From positions 1-62,416 of the forward strand of contig CAXXEO010000004.1 in assembly GCA_963664585.2 (NCBI GenBank): a stretch of 62,416 nt of DNA, read 5' to 3'. The notes beneath the pieces are model-generated. The model saw nothing but the letters and a program-made list of their open reading frames with translations, made no database searches and was not told where the DNA came from. This DNA comes from G963664585 sp963664585 (GTDB taxonomy: Bacteria > Bacillota > Clostridia > Oscillospirales > Ruminococcaceae). Positions 1 through 9,716 of the stretch are shown in pieces (the stretch's first letter is position 1; each line of letters starts with the position of its first letter). The position numbers and the translations under genes were made by a program.

Positions 1-1
1 A

Positions 2-1231
2 TTTATCATCACCATGATTTTTGCACTGAGAAATTTTGACGGCCGCGTTTTAAGCATTAAGGACAGAGAAGCCATGTACTCCAAGCTGTCTGAGATAGAT
101 CGTCTTGTTCGGCAAAACTACAATGGTGTGCTGGATGAGGATAAACTGAACGACTCTATTGCCGCCGGCTATATTGAAGGAGTCAAAGACAAATATGGCA
201 CTTATCTGACTGCTGAACAGTATTCAGATCTGATGAGCGATTATGCGGGCCGCACAGTTGATATCGGCATAGCCTGCACACAAGACACCAGCGGATATAT
301 CAAGATCGTGGAAGTTTATGCAGAATCCCCTGCAATGACTGCGGGAATGAAAAAGGGCGATTTGATTGTCAAGGTGAATGATCTTGCTATTACAACTGAG
401 AACTATAAAGAAGCCGTTGGTACATTGAAAGGTGAGCCCGGGACTATCGTTCATGTGACCATACGACGTGGTGGGGTTGAAACTTCTCTTGATATCACAC
501 GCCGCAAGGTTGAGGTGGCCACAGTCAGTTACCGTGTGATTGAAGGCGTCGGATATGTAAAAATTAAAGAATTTAATGACAGCACTCCCGATCAGTTCGA
601 CGATGCTCTGGATGACCTGATTGCAAAAAAACAGGTCAGTGCCCTGATCTTTGATGTCAGAGACAATCCGGGCGGCACAGTCACATCAGTCACCAAAATG
701 TTGGATCGCCTTCTTCCTGAGGGGAATATCGTTTCCGCCACATATAAGAACGGAACGACTGAGGTTCTTGCGCGAAGTGATTCCAACGAGGTTGATTTGC
801 CGATGATCGTACTCATCAACGGACGTTCAGCCAGTGCATCCGAACTTTTCGCCCAAGCTCTCAAGGATTATAGCAAAGCAAAAACGGTGGGAACGCAGAG
901 TTACGGAAAAGGTTCAATGCAGACTATCTATAAATTGAGCGACGGTTCGGCACTGGACCTTACTGTAGCCCTTTACAATCCGCCTAAGTCCTCCAATTTT
1001 GAAGGCATAGGCGTTAAGGCGGATTATGAGCTGAAGCTCAGCGCAGCGCAGGAGAAAGAGTTGTCAGATCTTGATGAGACCAATGATCCCCAACTTAGAA
1101 AGGCATTGGAACTGGCAGGTGCCACACTGAAGAACATTAAAAATGCACTCGTAGTCGAGGCACAGTCTTCATCCATGGCACAGTCACAGGACAGCTCATC
1201 TTCACAAGATGCCGCAAAAACGGCTGAATAG
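2..1231 (+). CDS. S41-family C-terminal processing protease (CtpA/CtpB-like), 5' end outside window
   Basis: Serine protease of the carboxy-terminal processing family, which in Firmicutes acts outside the membrane on secreted or sporulation substrates. The reading frame is open from base 2 (FIITMIFALRNF), which looks like the end of a membrane anchor, so the true start is probably upstream; the first ATG in the window is at 14. A PDZ domain lies at about residues 75-165 (AGMKKGDLIVKVNDL). The peptidase core follows, with the nucleophile region GRSASASELFA near residue 275 and the general-base lysine in SYGKGSMQ near 300. The tail is rich in Ser and Gln, typical of a disordered end. Family assignment is firm; the substrate is unknown. 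Confidence 0.9.
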   Translation, partial: FIITMIFALRNFDGRVLSIKDREAMYSKLSEIDRLVRQNYNGVLDEDKLNDSIAAGYIEGVKDKYGTYLTAEQYSDLMSDYAGRTVDIGIACTQDTSGYIKIVEVYAESPAMTAGMKKGDLIVKVNDLAITTENYKEAVGTLKGEPGTIVHVTIRRGGVETSLDITRRKVEVATVSYRVIEGVGYVKIKEFNDSTPDQFDDALDDLIAKKQVSALIFDVRDNPGGTVTSVTKMLDRLLPEGNIVSATYKNGTTEVLARSDSNEVDLPMIVLINGRSASASELFAQALKDYSKAKTVGTQSYGKGSMQTIYKLSDGSALDLTVALYNPPKSSNFEGIGVKADYELKLSAAQEKELSDLDETNDPQLRKALELAGATLKNIKNALVVEAQSSSMAQSQDSSSSQDAAKTAE

Positions 1232-1251
1232 ATACGGTGTGAATATTTTTT

Positions 1252-1284
1252 GCAGCAGCCGATGGATAGGACCGTCTGCTGCTG
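1252..1284 (+). terminator. Likely terminator of the S41 protease gene
   Basis: Inverted repeat GCAGCAG (1252-1258) / CTGCTGC (1276-1282), 20 bases after the stop codon, followed by a T-rich stretch. Confidence 0.5.
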
Positions 1285-1351
1285 TATTTATTTGTTATTA
1301 TGCGATTTCCTAAATGAACGAGATCTCTTGTTATCGCTTTTATTGCGAAAG

Positions 1352-1457
1352 TATAGTTGATTAATTTGAAAACGAGCTTGTGATTTCTTCCCCCACCGAA
1401 GGCGGGGGAAGAAAATGGCGTTTTATATATAGCCAGTTTTTAAGTTAATTGGCTATA
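1352..1457 (+). repeat. Family A MITE-like repeat, copy A1 (reference copy)
   Basis: A 106-bp element. It begins TATAGTTGATTAA and ends TTAATTGGCTATA. The ends form imperfect inverted repeats of about 22 bp (about 18 matches between consensus ends). The centre holds the perfect stem CTTCCCCCGCC-GAA-GGCGGGGGAAG, and the right part holds a second stem TATAGCCA/TGGCTATA. No coding capacity. TATA at both ends fits insertion at TA by an IS630/Tc1-like enzyme supplied in trans; that is inference. Confidence 0.9.
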
Positions 1458-1677
1458 TCTTTTTTCCTGCCACACCATCCTGCATCACAAGACAAAGTAC
1501 TATACCTATAGGCCATTTGGTGATAAAATTTTATTTTTTGTAATAGCGTAAGATTACTAAATGTCAACCTGGTTGTTGCCATCGTCACGCAGCAACGCAG
1601 CCCCCCTATCTTATAGTGCTATAACCGGACAAACGTACATATAATGTTTTAACATGCGGCGATGGGAGTGACGAAAG
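1458..1677. other. Intergenic stretch after repeat A1
   Basis: Together with the terminator and repeat A1 this makes a 446-bp gene-free gap (1232-1677). A TATAAT box at 1640-1645 lies 32 bases upstream of the next gene's GTG and could be its -10 element; no convincing -35 was seen. Nothing else is recognisable. Confidence 0.4.
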
Positions 1678-2505
1678 GTGTTTGCGGTTTTGGTGGTAAA
1701 ACCCAGTGGCCGACATGGGATAGTTGGAGCTCTGTTGGACAGACTAATGCGTCGACGGGCCTTTGTCCAAAAAAAAACCATTATGGGTGTCCAATACAGT
1801 CAGCTGACGGTCTTTGAGACGAAACGAGGAATTTACTGGACGGAAATAGAGCGTCTATGTGGTTTGAAATGTGGAAACCTCGTCATGCCGAGAGGGCTTA
1901 AGCCTCCGTCTGATTCGTGTGTAGTGCCATTTGTGCCACTGCGTTTTTACAGTTATCTTGTGCGCAATACGGCGATCGAGATAATCAAGAAGTCGGATAT
2001 ACAGCTTTATCGCCGAATGGTAGGCGTTGTGGATATAGAGGGGGTTTATCAGCAAACCGTGCTGGAACTGATTCATCACTGTTCGGCGGTGCGTATCCTT
2101 ACCGATAATGAACAAAGATATAATGCCTTTTGCACACAGGTGATGGATACTTATGGCGCCCCTGTGATTGCAACTGCTGATCCTCATTCACTGGCAAACT
2201 GCGTCCTGATTGTTGCCCCCAGTGGGATATCGGCTCTTCAGGCAGAAAGTTTGACCGCGCCGGTGATTTCGGCGACCGACACCCAAAAGCCCGTCAGATG
2301 TCCGGTCATATGCGATCTTGAGGTGGAAATTCCGCCGAACTTGGCAGGTTCAATCCCCGAGGGGATTGAACCCACAGATTTTTTAGGTGCACTTTTTGAA
2401 ATGGGGGGGATTAAAGAAATTACTTCTGTATGCGCTGCCGGGGGACGCTGCAAAGGCAGAAATTTGTCTATTTCAGAGGTTTCTAGGTATATTACGGATC
2501 GGTAG
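1678..2505 (+). CDS. Conserved-looking hypothetical protein upstream of greA
   Basis: A 275-residue protein I do not recognise. It starts at a GTG preceded by GGGAG. There is no signal peptide or membrane segment. The first ~110 residues contain a paired-cysteine patch (ERLCGLKCGN). The middle alternates beta-like and helical stretches (AVRILTDNEQRYNAF, GAPVIATADPHSLANCVLIVAPSG) that look like a Rossmann-type fold. The tail has CAAGGRCKGR. It ends immediately before the greA leader, but greA has its own promoter, so joint regulation is uncertain. A nucleotide-binding role would be a guess. Confidence 0.65.
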   Translation: MFAVLVVKPSGRHGIVGALLDRLMRRRAFVQKKTIMGVQYSQLTVFETKRGIYWTEIERLCGLKCGNLVMPRGLKPPSDSCVVPFVPLRFYSYLVRNTAIEIIKKSDIQLYRRMVGVVDIEGVYQQTVLELIHHCSAVRILTDNEQRYNAFCTQVMDTYGAPVIATADPHSLANCVLIVAPSGISALQAESLTAPVISATDTQKPVRCPVICDLEVEIPPNLAGSIPEGIEPTDFLGALFEMGGIKEITSVCAAGGRCKGRNLSISEVSRYITDR

Positions 2506-2529
2506 ATGTGCTATATGCAAAAACACTGC

Positions 2530-2558
2530 TTGACAGCAAACCCAGCATTGCATATAAT
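2530..2558 (+). promoter_or_regulatory. Sigma-A promoter of greA
   Basis: Perfect -35 TTGACA (2530-2535), 17-base spacer and perfect -10 TATAAT (2553-2558), 40 bases upstream of the greA start. Confidence 0.85.
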
Positions 2559-2598
2559 ACTTCTATTGTCATCCTTTAATCGAGGAGGAGGAAACCAC

Positions 2599-3072
2599 AT
2601 GCCAAACCAAATACTTATGACAGCTGAAGGTTACGAAAATTTCAAAAAAGAACTCGAGGACTTAAAAACGACTAAACGCAGAGATATTTCGGAGAAGATA
2701 AGATTTGCCCGTGGTTTTGGTGACCTATCTGAGAATAGCGAGTATGACGAGGCTAAAAATGATCAAGCCATCCTTGAAGCCCGAATACAAACGCTGGAAG
2801 AACAGCTTAAAAATGTTCGTATCCTTGAGGTGGACAAGATATCCACGAGTGCTATTTCTGTCGGCACAAAGGTGCGGATACTGGATATGGACTATCACGA
2901 AGAGATCACCTACCGCATTGTAAGCTCGGTGGAATCAAACCAGTCAATGGATACCATCACTGATGAATCGCCAGTTGGCAAGGCACTGATTGGACATAAG
3001 GTGGATGACGTCGTTGATGTCAAAGTACCGGCGGGGACAATTAAGTTCAAAATATTGCAGATCAGTATATAA
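2599..3072 (+). CDS. greA: Transcription elongation factor GreA
   Basis: Rescues backtracked RNA polymerase by stimulating transcript cleavage through the secondary channel. It is 157 residues, the normal GreA length. An N-terminal coiled coil (to about residue 75) carries the acidic tip motif GDLSENSEYDEAKNDQ, and a C-terminal FKBP-like domain binds polymerase. The start at 2599 is chosen because GAGGAGGAGG lies 8 bases before it; an upstream in-frame ATG at 2506 lies before the promoter and would add 31 unrelated residues. lysS follows after a short terminator-like hairpin. Confidence 0.97.
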   Translation: MPNQILMTAEGYENFKKELEDLKTTKRRDISEKIRFARGFGDLSENSEYDEAKNDQAILEARIQTLEEQLKNVRILEVDKISTSAISVGTKVRILDMDYHEEITYRIVSSVESNQSMDTITDESPVGKALIGHKVDDVVDVKVPAGTIKFKILQISI

Positions 3073-3089
3073 ATTATAAAACAAATTAT

Positions 3090-3111
3090 GCTGGACGCTC
3101 CGGCATTTTTT
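3090..3111 (+). terminator. Short terminator or attenuator between greA and lysS
   Basis: Stem GCTGGA-CGC-TCCGGC followed by ATTTTTT. It is a short stem, so read-through into lysS is likely. Confidence 0.5.
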
Positions 3112-3145
3112 GTTGAATAAAAAGGCAGCAAAGGACGTGTAAGCG

Positions 3146-4672
<1,527 letters not shown>

Positions 4673-4760
4673 TTTTTATCTAAGAAACAGTATTTTGCGT
4701 TTCTCGCTTTTGGTAGGGCAAATCTGAATGGATACATTTTACAAAAAGATAAATTTAAAA

Positions 4761-4805
4761 GGATCCGCCCCAATCATGCCAGTTGGCTTGGTCGAGGCGG
4801 ATTCG
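4761..4805 (+). terminator. Possible lysS terminator
   Basis: Long-loop inverted repeat GATCCGCC / GGCGGATT about 90 bases past the lysS stop, with a T-rich stretch after it. In the 373-bp gap before the transposase start, the rest is repeat A2 and the IS left end. Confidence 0.4.
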
Positions 4806-4943
4806 CGCTATTTTGTATCTGTTTTCCGCTTCAGGCTGGGTAAATATAGCCAATTAACTTAAAAACTGGCTATATATAAAACGTCATTTTCTTCCACCGC
4901 CTTCGGCGAGGGAAGAAATCACAAGCTTGTTTTCAAGTTAATC

Positions 4944-5996
4944 GCTACATTGTAAAATGAAATGCGACAGAAAAAAGATAGCCCAAGGCAGCCAAAACGT
5001 GTAGAATAGAGTTTGCAACAACAACATTCACACAAGGAGGCAGCCATGAGCCACCACCATTTTACAACATTCGAACGAGGAAAGATAGAAGAACTCCGTC
5101 AAATCGGATATACGACCCGGAAAATCGCATCACGTCTGGGATGTCACCACAGCAGTATCGCTAGAGAATTGAAACGTTTTTACGGTGCCCGAGCGTATAA
5201 CGCAGAAGAAGCACAACTGGATTACCAGAAGAAACGGCACAACAGCAAACCTCAAGGGAAATGGAACGAGGAGTTGTGCGCAGTTGTGGCAGAAAAGCTG
5301 AAAGAGACCTGGTCGCCAGAGCAAATATCACATACCGTTACTTCAAGCCAACTGAGCTTTAAAACCATATACAACTGGCTTTATGCCGGACGACTGAACG
5401 GACTTACCGCAGATGTGCTGCGCCGTAATGGAAAAAAGAGAAGCTGTAAAAATCTTGCGCATTATGCTCGTGGTACTTCTATCCACAAGAGACCCAAAGA
5501 GGTATATACCAGAGAAACATTTGGGCATTGGGAACTTGATACGGTGGTTTCCTCTAGGGGTTCCAGTAGTTGCTTGGCCACCTTTGTGGAACGAAAAACA
5601 AGGTTCTATACAGCCGTTCCCATTCCTGATCGAACGGCAGCTTCCATGGAAGCTGCAATCAAGCACCTGCATACTTTATTGCCACAAGGCACATTCAAAA
5701 CAGCAACAACAGATCGTGGCGGTGAATTTGCCTGTTATGATGTAATCCAGAAAGATCTAGGCTTAACTCTTTATTTCGCTGATCCATATTGTCCGCATCA
5801 GAGAGGAAGCAATGAGTACGGTAACGGTTTGCTCAGAGAGTTCTTTCCGAAAGGTACTGTTCTGTCAACTGTTTCTCATCAAAACCTGTCTTCTTCTCTT
5901 CTGCTTATAAACAATAGACCCCGAAAATGTCTTAATTGGAATACACCTTCCCAGCTCTTTCTACTCGAACTGTCGCATTTGGCTTGACAATGTAGC
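4944..5996 (+). mobile_element. IS30-family insertion sequence, copy 1
   Basis: 1053 bp bounded by 27-bp inverted repeats with 23 matches, starting GCTACATTGT. The target duplication is AATC (4940-4943 and 5997-6000), 4 bp. It holds one transposase gene and lies inside the terminal repeat of family A copy A2. Confidence 0.95.
5046..5987 (+). CDS. IS30-family DDE transposase, copy 1
   Basis: Catalyses cut and strand transfer of the surrounding IS. It is 313 residues. The N-terminal helix-turn-helix (FERGKIEELRQIGYTTRKIA, then HHSSIARELKR) recognises the ends. The catalytic triad is visible as WELDTV (Asp), TTDRGGEF (Asp) and NEYGNGLLREF (Glu). Start at the ATG at 5046, 6 bases after AAGGAGG; an in-frame TTG at 5013 lacks a ribosome site. 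The gene is intact and differs from the other two copies by only a few residues (for example VVAEKL here, AVAEKL in the others), so the element probably moved recently. Confidence 0.95.
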   Translation: MSHHHFTTFERGKIEELRQIGYTTRKIASRLGCHHSSIARELKRFYGARAYNAEEAQLDYQKKRHNSKPQGKWNEELCAVVAEKLKETWSPEQISHTVTSSQLSFKTIYNWLYAGRLNGLTADVLRRNGKKRSCKNLAHYARGTSIHKRPKEVYTRETFGHWELDTVVSSRGSSSCLATFVERKTRFYTAVPIPDRTAASMEAAIKHLHTLLPQGTFKTATTDRGGEFACYDVIQKDLGLTLYFADPYCPHQRGSNEYGNGLLREFFPKGTVLSTVSHQNLSSSLLLINNRPRKCLNWNTPSQLFLLELSHLA

Positions 5997-6065
5997 AATC
6001 AACTATAGATATAATATAAATGCTAGAATACGATGGCATTATTTTCAAGGTTAGGCACATTTTTG

Positions 6066-6094
6066 TGCATCAAAAGAGAGGCTTTTTTGATGCA
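6066..6094. promoter_or_regulatory. Inverted repeat upstream of the AraC-type gene
   Basis: Perfect 10-bp arms TGCATCAAAA (6066-6075) and TTTTGATGCA (6085-6094), centred about 50 bases before the regulator start. It could be an autoregulatory operator or, in RNA, a hairpin. Confidence 0.4.
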
Positions 6095-6129
6095 ATGCTG
6101 ATAGACTTTGATTGAAGGGAGGTTATGTG

Positions 6130-6987
6130 ATGGAATGGCTTGACAGACTGAACCATGCGATGAGCTACATTGAGGATAATCTTTCGGGCGACATTGATTA
6201 TGCCGAGGCTGCCCGGATTGCCTGCTGCTCAACGTATCACTTCCAGCGGATGTTCTCTTATATTGCGAACGTTCCGTTGTCTGAGTATATCAGGCGCAGA
6301 CGGTTGACAGACGCCGCTTTTAAACTGCAGAACAGCGACATAAAGGTCATAGACATTGCACAGAAGTATGGATATGATTCGCCGACGGCTTTTGCCCGCG
6401 CATTCCAAAATGTACATGGCGTTTCGCCTACGGCCGCACGCTTAGGAGGTGTACAACTTAAAGCTTTTTCCCGCATGACCTTTCATATTTCGATTAAAGG
6501 AGATGTGGAGATGAACTACAGAATTGAACAAAAAGGTGCTTTCCGCGTGGTTGGTGTAAAAGAACACGGAACCATGGATATAGAGGAAAGCTTCACCAGA
6601 GTGCCGCAGTTTTGGGCAGAAACATTCCAAAATGGTATGTTTGAGATCGTTTGCAGACTATCAAGCGGAGAACCAAAAGCTGTACTGGGTATCAGTACAT
6701 GTATGGATGGCAGCGAATTCGATTACTATATTGCCAGTGCCACCGATAAGCCGGCACCATTGAACACCTGTGAGTATCAAGTGCCTGCTGCCACATGGGC
6801 GATATTTGAATGTGTCGGCCCCATGCCGTCAGCCATACAGGAGCTTCAAAAGCGCATTGTCGCCGATTGGCTGCCAACGTCAGGATATGAGTACGCAAAC
6901 GCACCAGATATTGAAGTATATCCTGAGGGAGACACCTTATCAGCGCAGTATAAATGTGAAGTATGGTTACCGGTTGTGAAAAAGTAA
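6130..6987 (+). CDS. AraC-family regulator with GyrI-like effector domain
   Basis: Transcription regulator of 285 residues. Two AraC-type helix-turn-helix motifs fill the first ~110 residues (EAARIACCSTYHFQRMFSYI and IDIAQKYGYDSPTAFARAF). From about residue 130 a GyrI/SOUL-like ligand-binding domain follows (YRIEQKGAFRVVGVKEHG, and later EVYPEGDTLSAQYKCEVWLP). This architecture is typical of regulators that sense small amphipathic drugs. The start is set by GAAGGGAGG 8 bases upstream; an in-frame TTG at 6112 overlaps that site. No transporter is adjacent, so the target is unknown. An inverted repeat lies in the leader. Confidence 0.9.
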   Translation: MEWLDRLNHAMSYIEDNLSGDIDYAEAARIACCSTYHFQRMFSYIANVPLSEYIRRRRLTDAAFKLQNSDIKVIDIAQKYGYDSPTAFARAFQNVHGVSPTAARLGGVQLKAFSRMTFHISIKGDVEMNYRIEQKGAFRVVGVKEHGTMDIEESFTRVPQFWAETFQNGMFEIVCRLSSGEPKAVLGISTCMDGSEFDYYIASATDKPAPLNTCEYQVPAATWAIFECVGPMPSAIQELQKRIVADWLPTSGYEYANAPDIEVYPEGDTLSAQYKCEVWLPVVKK

Positions 6988-7007
6988 ATGTAGACTCTGA
7001 ATTTTCA

Positions 7008-7112
7008 TATAGTTGATTAACTTGAAAACAAGCTTGCAATTTCTTCCCCCGCCGAAGGCGGGGGAAGAAATTGACGTTTATATATAGCCAGTTTTTAAGT
7101 TAATTGGCTATA
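7008..7112 (+). repeat. Family A repeat, copy A3
   Basis: 105-bp complete copy with the GAA-loop orientation of the central hairpin, starting 21 bases past the AraC-type gene. Confidence 0.9.
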
Positions 7113-7117
7113 ACACG

Positions 7118-7166
7118 ACTAGTGTCTTGTAAAATCTAAATCTTTCATGGCAATGGGTTAAATATA
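7118..7166 (-). repeat. Family B repeat, truncated copy B1
   Basis: Begins ACTAGT and then matches copy B3 (48639-48715) in reverse complement through GGCAATGGGTTA and ATATAC. The far end is missing and is replaced by a GCAACCGAC hairpin. Confidence 0.65.
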
Positions 7167-7177
7167 CACTCAGTACA

Positions 7178-7223
7178 AAAGCAACCGACAAATAACGCTG
7201 TGAAGCGGTTTGTCGGTTGCTTT
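7178..7223. terminator. Strong hairpin upstream of helD
   Basis: Arms AAAGCAACCGACAAA (7178-7192) and TTTGTCGGTTGCTTT (7209-7223), 15 bp perfect, followed by ATTATT. It works as a terminator in either direction. Its mirrored relative lies at 9611-9648. Confidence 0.75.
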
Positions 7224-7383
7224 ATTATTGACATATAGAAATTGCGATAATTGTGTTTCCCCCAATCAATCTGATTATTGCATGGGCACAGTTTTTACAA
7301 TTGGGTACTATATCCAACAGAAAAATATCTATCATTTTTTGCCGCCTTGCTTTATAATGGCAGAGACAGAGGAGGGCTTTCCT

Positions 7384-9447
7384 ATGCTGCACCCCACCGA
7401 ACAGGATGAACGGCAATACCTGAAAGAGGTACTGCAAAAACTAAAGAATGCTATTGTGGGCATGGAACAAAAAATTGAAGGTTATTCCGAGAAAATACTA
7501 GAGACCAAGCGGTATATATGGGAAAACATGGCGCAGCTCGATTCGGCCGAAAAGGCGGCCAACCGGGTCTCTGCCAATGAGGATATCTTTTTTGGTGAAA
7601 AGGCCGTTGCCGAACGAAATCGTATGCAAAAGCTTTTTTTGTCGCCATATTTTGGTCGCATTGACTTTGTGGCAAAGGGTGAAAGCAGCCAAAAGGCTTT
7701 TTATATTGGAATTTTTTCGTTTTTCGACCCTGCCGGCTCACAAGACGTCATTTATGACTGGCGCGCTCCAGTGTCCAGTATGTTTTATGATTTCGAAATT
7801 GGTCCGGCCTTATATACGGCACCCGGCGGGCGGATGCAAGGGGACATGCTCTTAAAACGACAGTACCGCATTAAGAACAGCCGAATGGAATACATGATTG
7901 AGAGCGCTCTCAACATCGGCGATGAGATCCTGCAGCAGGAGCTTTCCCGCACCTCGGATGAAAAGATGAAAAACATCGTCGCCACGATACAACGGGAACA
8001 AAATAGCATCATCCGAAACGAATCAGCCAAAGTTTTTATAATACAGGGTGTCGCCGGTTCAGGCAAAACCTCGATCGCACTGCACCGCGTGGCCTTTTTG
8101 CTCTATCGTTATAAAGACACGCTGACTTCAAAAAACATCCTGATCGTCTCGCCGAACAAGGTGTTTGGAAACTTTATTTCAAACGTTCTGCCCGAACTTG
8201 GAGAAGAGAATATTGAGGAGATCGGATTTGAGACCATCGGGGCACAGGTGCTTGGCAAAAAATTCAAGTTCCAGACATTTTCCGAACAGGTGGCGGAGCT
8301 TTTAGAATCCCATGATCCCTCCGCCGTCGAGCGTATCCGATTCAAAGCAACCAACGAGTTTGTCAGCGCCCTGCAGGCTTATCTGGTGAAGGCTGATGAG
8401 CAGTTTTTTACACCTGTTGATCTAGAACTGGAGACAATGCACATTTCTCAAAAGTCCCTGTTGGATAGATACCAGGCCTCTAAAAGGATGCCGATCAAAA
8501 AACGGTTGCAAAAGATGGCCGCAGACTACATTTCTCAGTTTCAGAGGGAAAAGGATCGCATGCCGGACGGCAAAGCGGTCAGCTTAATTAAAAGCAGTAT
8601 TCAAAAGATGTACCGTTTTCAGGATGCCTTTTCACTTTATAAACACTTTTACCTTGCCATTGGTAAGCCAGAATTCTTTTTGATGAAGGAGAAAAACACC
8701 TTTGAATTCTGCGATGTATTTCCGTTTGCCTATATGAAATTGTATTTTGACGGAAGCGATCAGGATTATAGTAATATTAAGCATCTTTTAGTGGATGAAA
8801 TGCAGGATTATACGCCGATCCAGTATGCAGTGCTGGCTCGCCTGTTTCGGTGCAAAATGACGATATTAGGCGACAGCCACCAGTCGGTCAACCCTTACAG
8901 TTCATCCTCGGTGGAAAAAATCCGTCCTTATTTTGACGGCTGCGACTGCGTAGAGCTGTGTAAAAGCTACCGCTCGACCTTTGAGATCACCCGTTTTGCA
9001 CAGGGCATACGGGAAAATAAAAAGCTAATCCCCATCGAGCGTCACGGTGAAGCGCCTGTCGTTACGCGTTGCAAGGATGAAAGCGGTGAACTTTACGCCA
9101 TCGAAGAGCTAATCCGCGGCTTTTCAGCGTCGGGCTACAGCTCATTGGGTATCATCTGCAAATCGCAAAAACAGGCAAATATGCTTTTCGACAAGCTAAA
9201 GCCTCAATTTCATACGATCAGCCTACTCAATGAACACAGCAGTGAGTTTCAGGAAGGGGTTGTCGTCGCCTCGGTGCACATGACAAAAGGACTTGAGTTC
9301 GACCAGGTGATTGTGCCAGACCTGTCTTCAGAGATCTATGCCACCGATCTGGACAAAAGCCTTTTATATATTGCCTGCACAAGGGCAATGCATAGATTAA
9401 GCCTGTTATATTTTGGCGAAAAGAGCAGGTTCTTAAAGGAAGAATAA
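7384..9447 (+). CDS. helD: HelD-type RNA polymerase recycling ATPase (UvrD/Rep superfamily 1)
   Basis: Removes stalled RNA polymerase from DNA using ATP. It is 687 residues. An N-terminal coiled coil (about 1-100) is the secondary-channel arm of HelD proteins. Walker A is GVAGSGKTSIALHR and Walker B is LVDEMQDYTPIQYAVL. Later helicase motifs are GDSHQSVNPYSS, CKSYRSTFEI, SVHMTKGLEFDQVIVPD and YIACTRAMHRL. Start at the ATG at 7384 after GAGGAGG; longer in-frame starts run back into the terminator. A TATAAT at 7353-7358 may be its -10. The gene is bracketed by two family A repeats and two related hairpins. Confidence 0.93.
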   Translation: MLHPTEQDERQYLKEVLQKLKNAIVGMEQKIEGYSEKILETKRYIWENMAQLDSAEKAANRVSANEDIFFGEKAVAERNRMQKLFLSPYFGRIDFVAKGESSQKAFYIGIFSFFDPAGSQDVIYDWRAPVSSMFYDFEIGPALYTAPGGRMQGDMLLKRQYRIKNSRMEYMIESALNIGDEILQQELSRTSDEKMKNIVATIQREQNSIIRNESAKVFIIQGVAGSGKTSIALHRVAFLLYRYKDTLTSKNILIVSPNKVFGNFISNVLPELGEENIEEIGFETIGAQVLGKKFKFQTFSEQVAELLESHDPSAVERIRFKATNEFVSALQAYLVKADEQFFTPVDLELETMHISQKSLLDRYQASKRMPIKKRLQKMAADYISQFQREKDRMPDGKAVSLIKSSIQKMYRFQDAFSLYKHFYLAIGKPEFFLMKEKNTFEFCDVFPFAYMKLYFDGSDQDYSNIKHLLVDEMQDYTPIQYAVLARLFRCKMTILGDSHQSVNPYSSSSVEKIRPYFDGCDCVELCKSYRSTFEITRFAQGIRENKKLIPIERHGEAPVVTRCKDESGELYAIEELIRGFSASGYSSLGIICKSQKQANMLFDKLKPQFHTISLLNEHSSEFQEGVVVASVHMTKGLEFDQVIVPDLSSEIYATDLDKSLLYIACTRAMHRLSLLYFGEKSRFLKEE

Positions 9448-9472
9448 AATACACATATGTTTAATTTTCAAA

Positions 9473-9577
9473 TATAGTTGATTAACTTGAAAACAAGCTT
9501 GTGATTTCTTCTCCCGCCGAAGGCAGGGGAAGAAAATGACGTTTTATTTATAGCTAGTTTTAAGTTAATTGGCTATA
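9473..9577 (+). repeat. Family A repeat, copy A4
   Basis: 105-bp copy, same direction as A3, starting 26 bases after helD. The central stem has one mismatch (CTCCCGCC/GGCAGGGG). Confidence 0.9.
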
Positions 9578-9610
9578 TGTTTAGAATATGATTTGCATTT
9601 CAGTAAAAAA

Positions 9611-9648
9611 GCAACCGACTGACCGCTTCACAGCGGTCAGTCGGTTGC
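9611..9648. terminator. Strong hairpin downstream of helD
   Basis: 17-bp perfect stem from GCAACCGACTGACCGCT around a 4-base loop TCAC. The inner part is the reverse complement of the loop of the hairpin at 7178-7223, so the two are inverted relatives. Confidence 0.7.
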
Positions 9649-9666
9649 TTATATCATGTGTTAATT

Positions 9667-9702
9667 GTATTCATTCCCCGCCGCTGGAAGGGGAATGAAT
9701 AC
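9667..9702. terminator. C/G-core hairpin at the 3' end of the UPF0210 gene
   Basis: 13-bp perfect stem GTATTCATTCCCC / GGGGAATGAATAC, 15 bases past the minus-strand stop at 9717. A likely terminator or 3'-end protector, though no clear U run is present. Confidence 0.6.
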
Positions 9703-9716
9703 AGAAAAGTTTTGTC

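Larger units (their letters stand above)
4845..6007 (-). repeat. Family A repeat, copy A2, split by an IS30 element
   Basis: Minus-oriented copy; left part 4845-4943, right end 5997-6007. An IS of 1053 bp splits the end sequence AAGTTAATCAACTATA after AATC, with AATC repeated on the far side. Confidence 0.9.
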
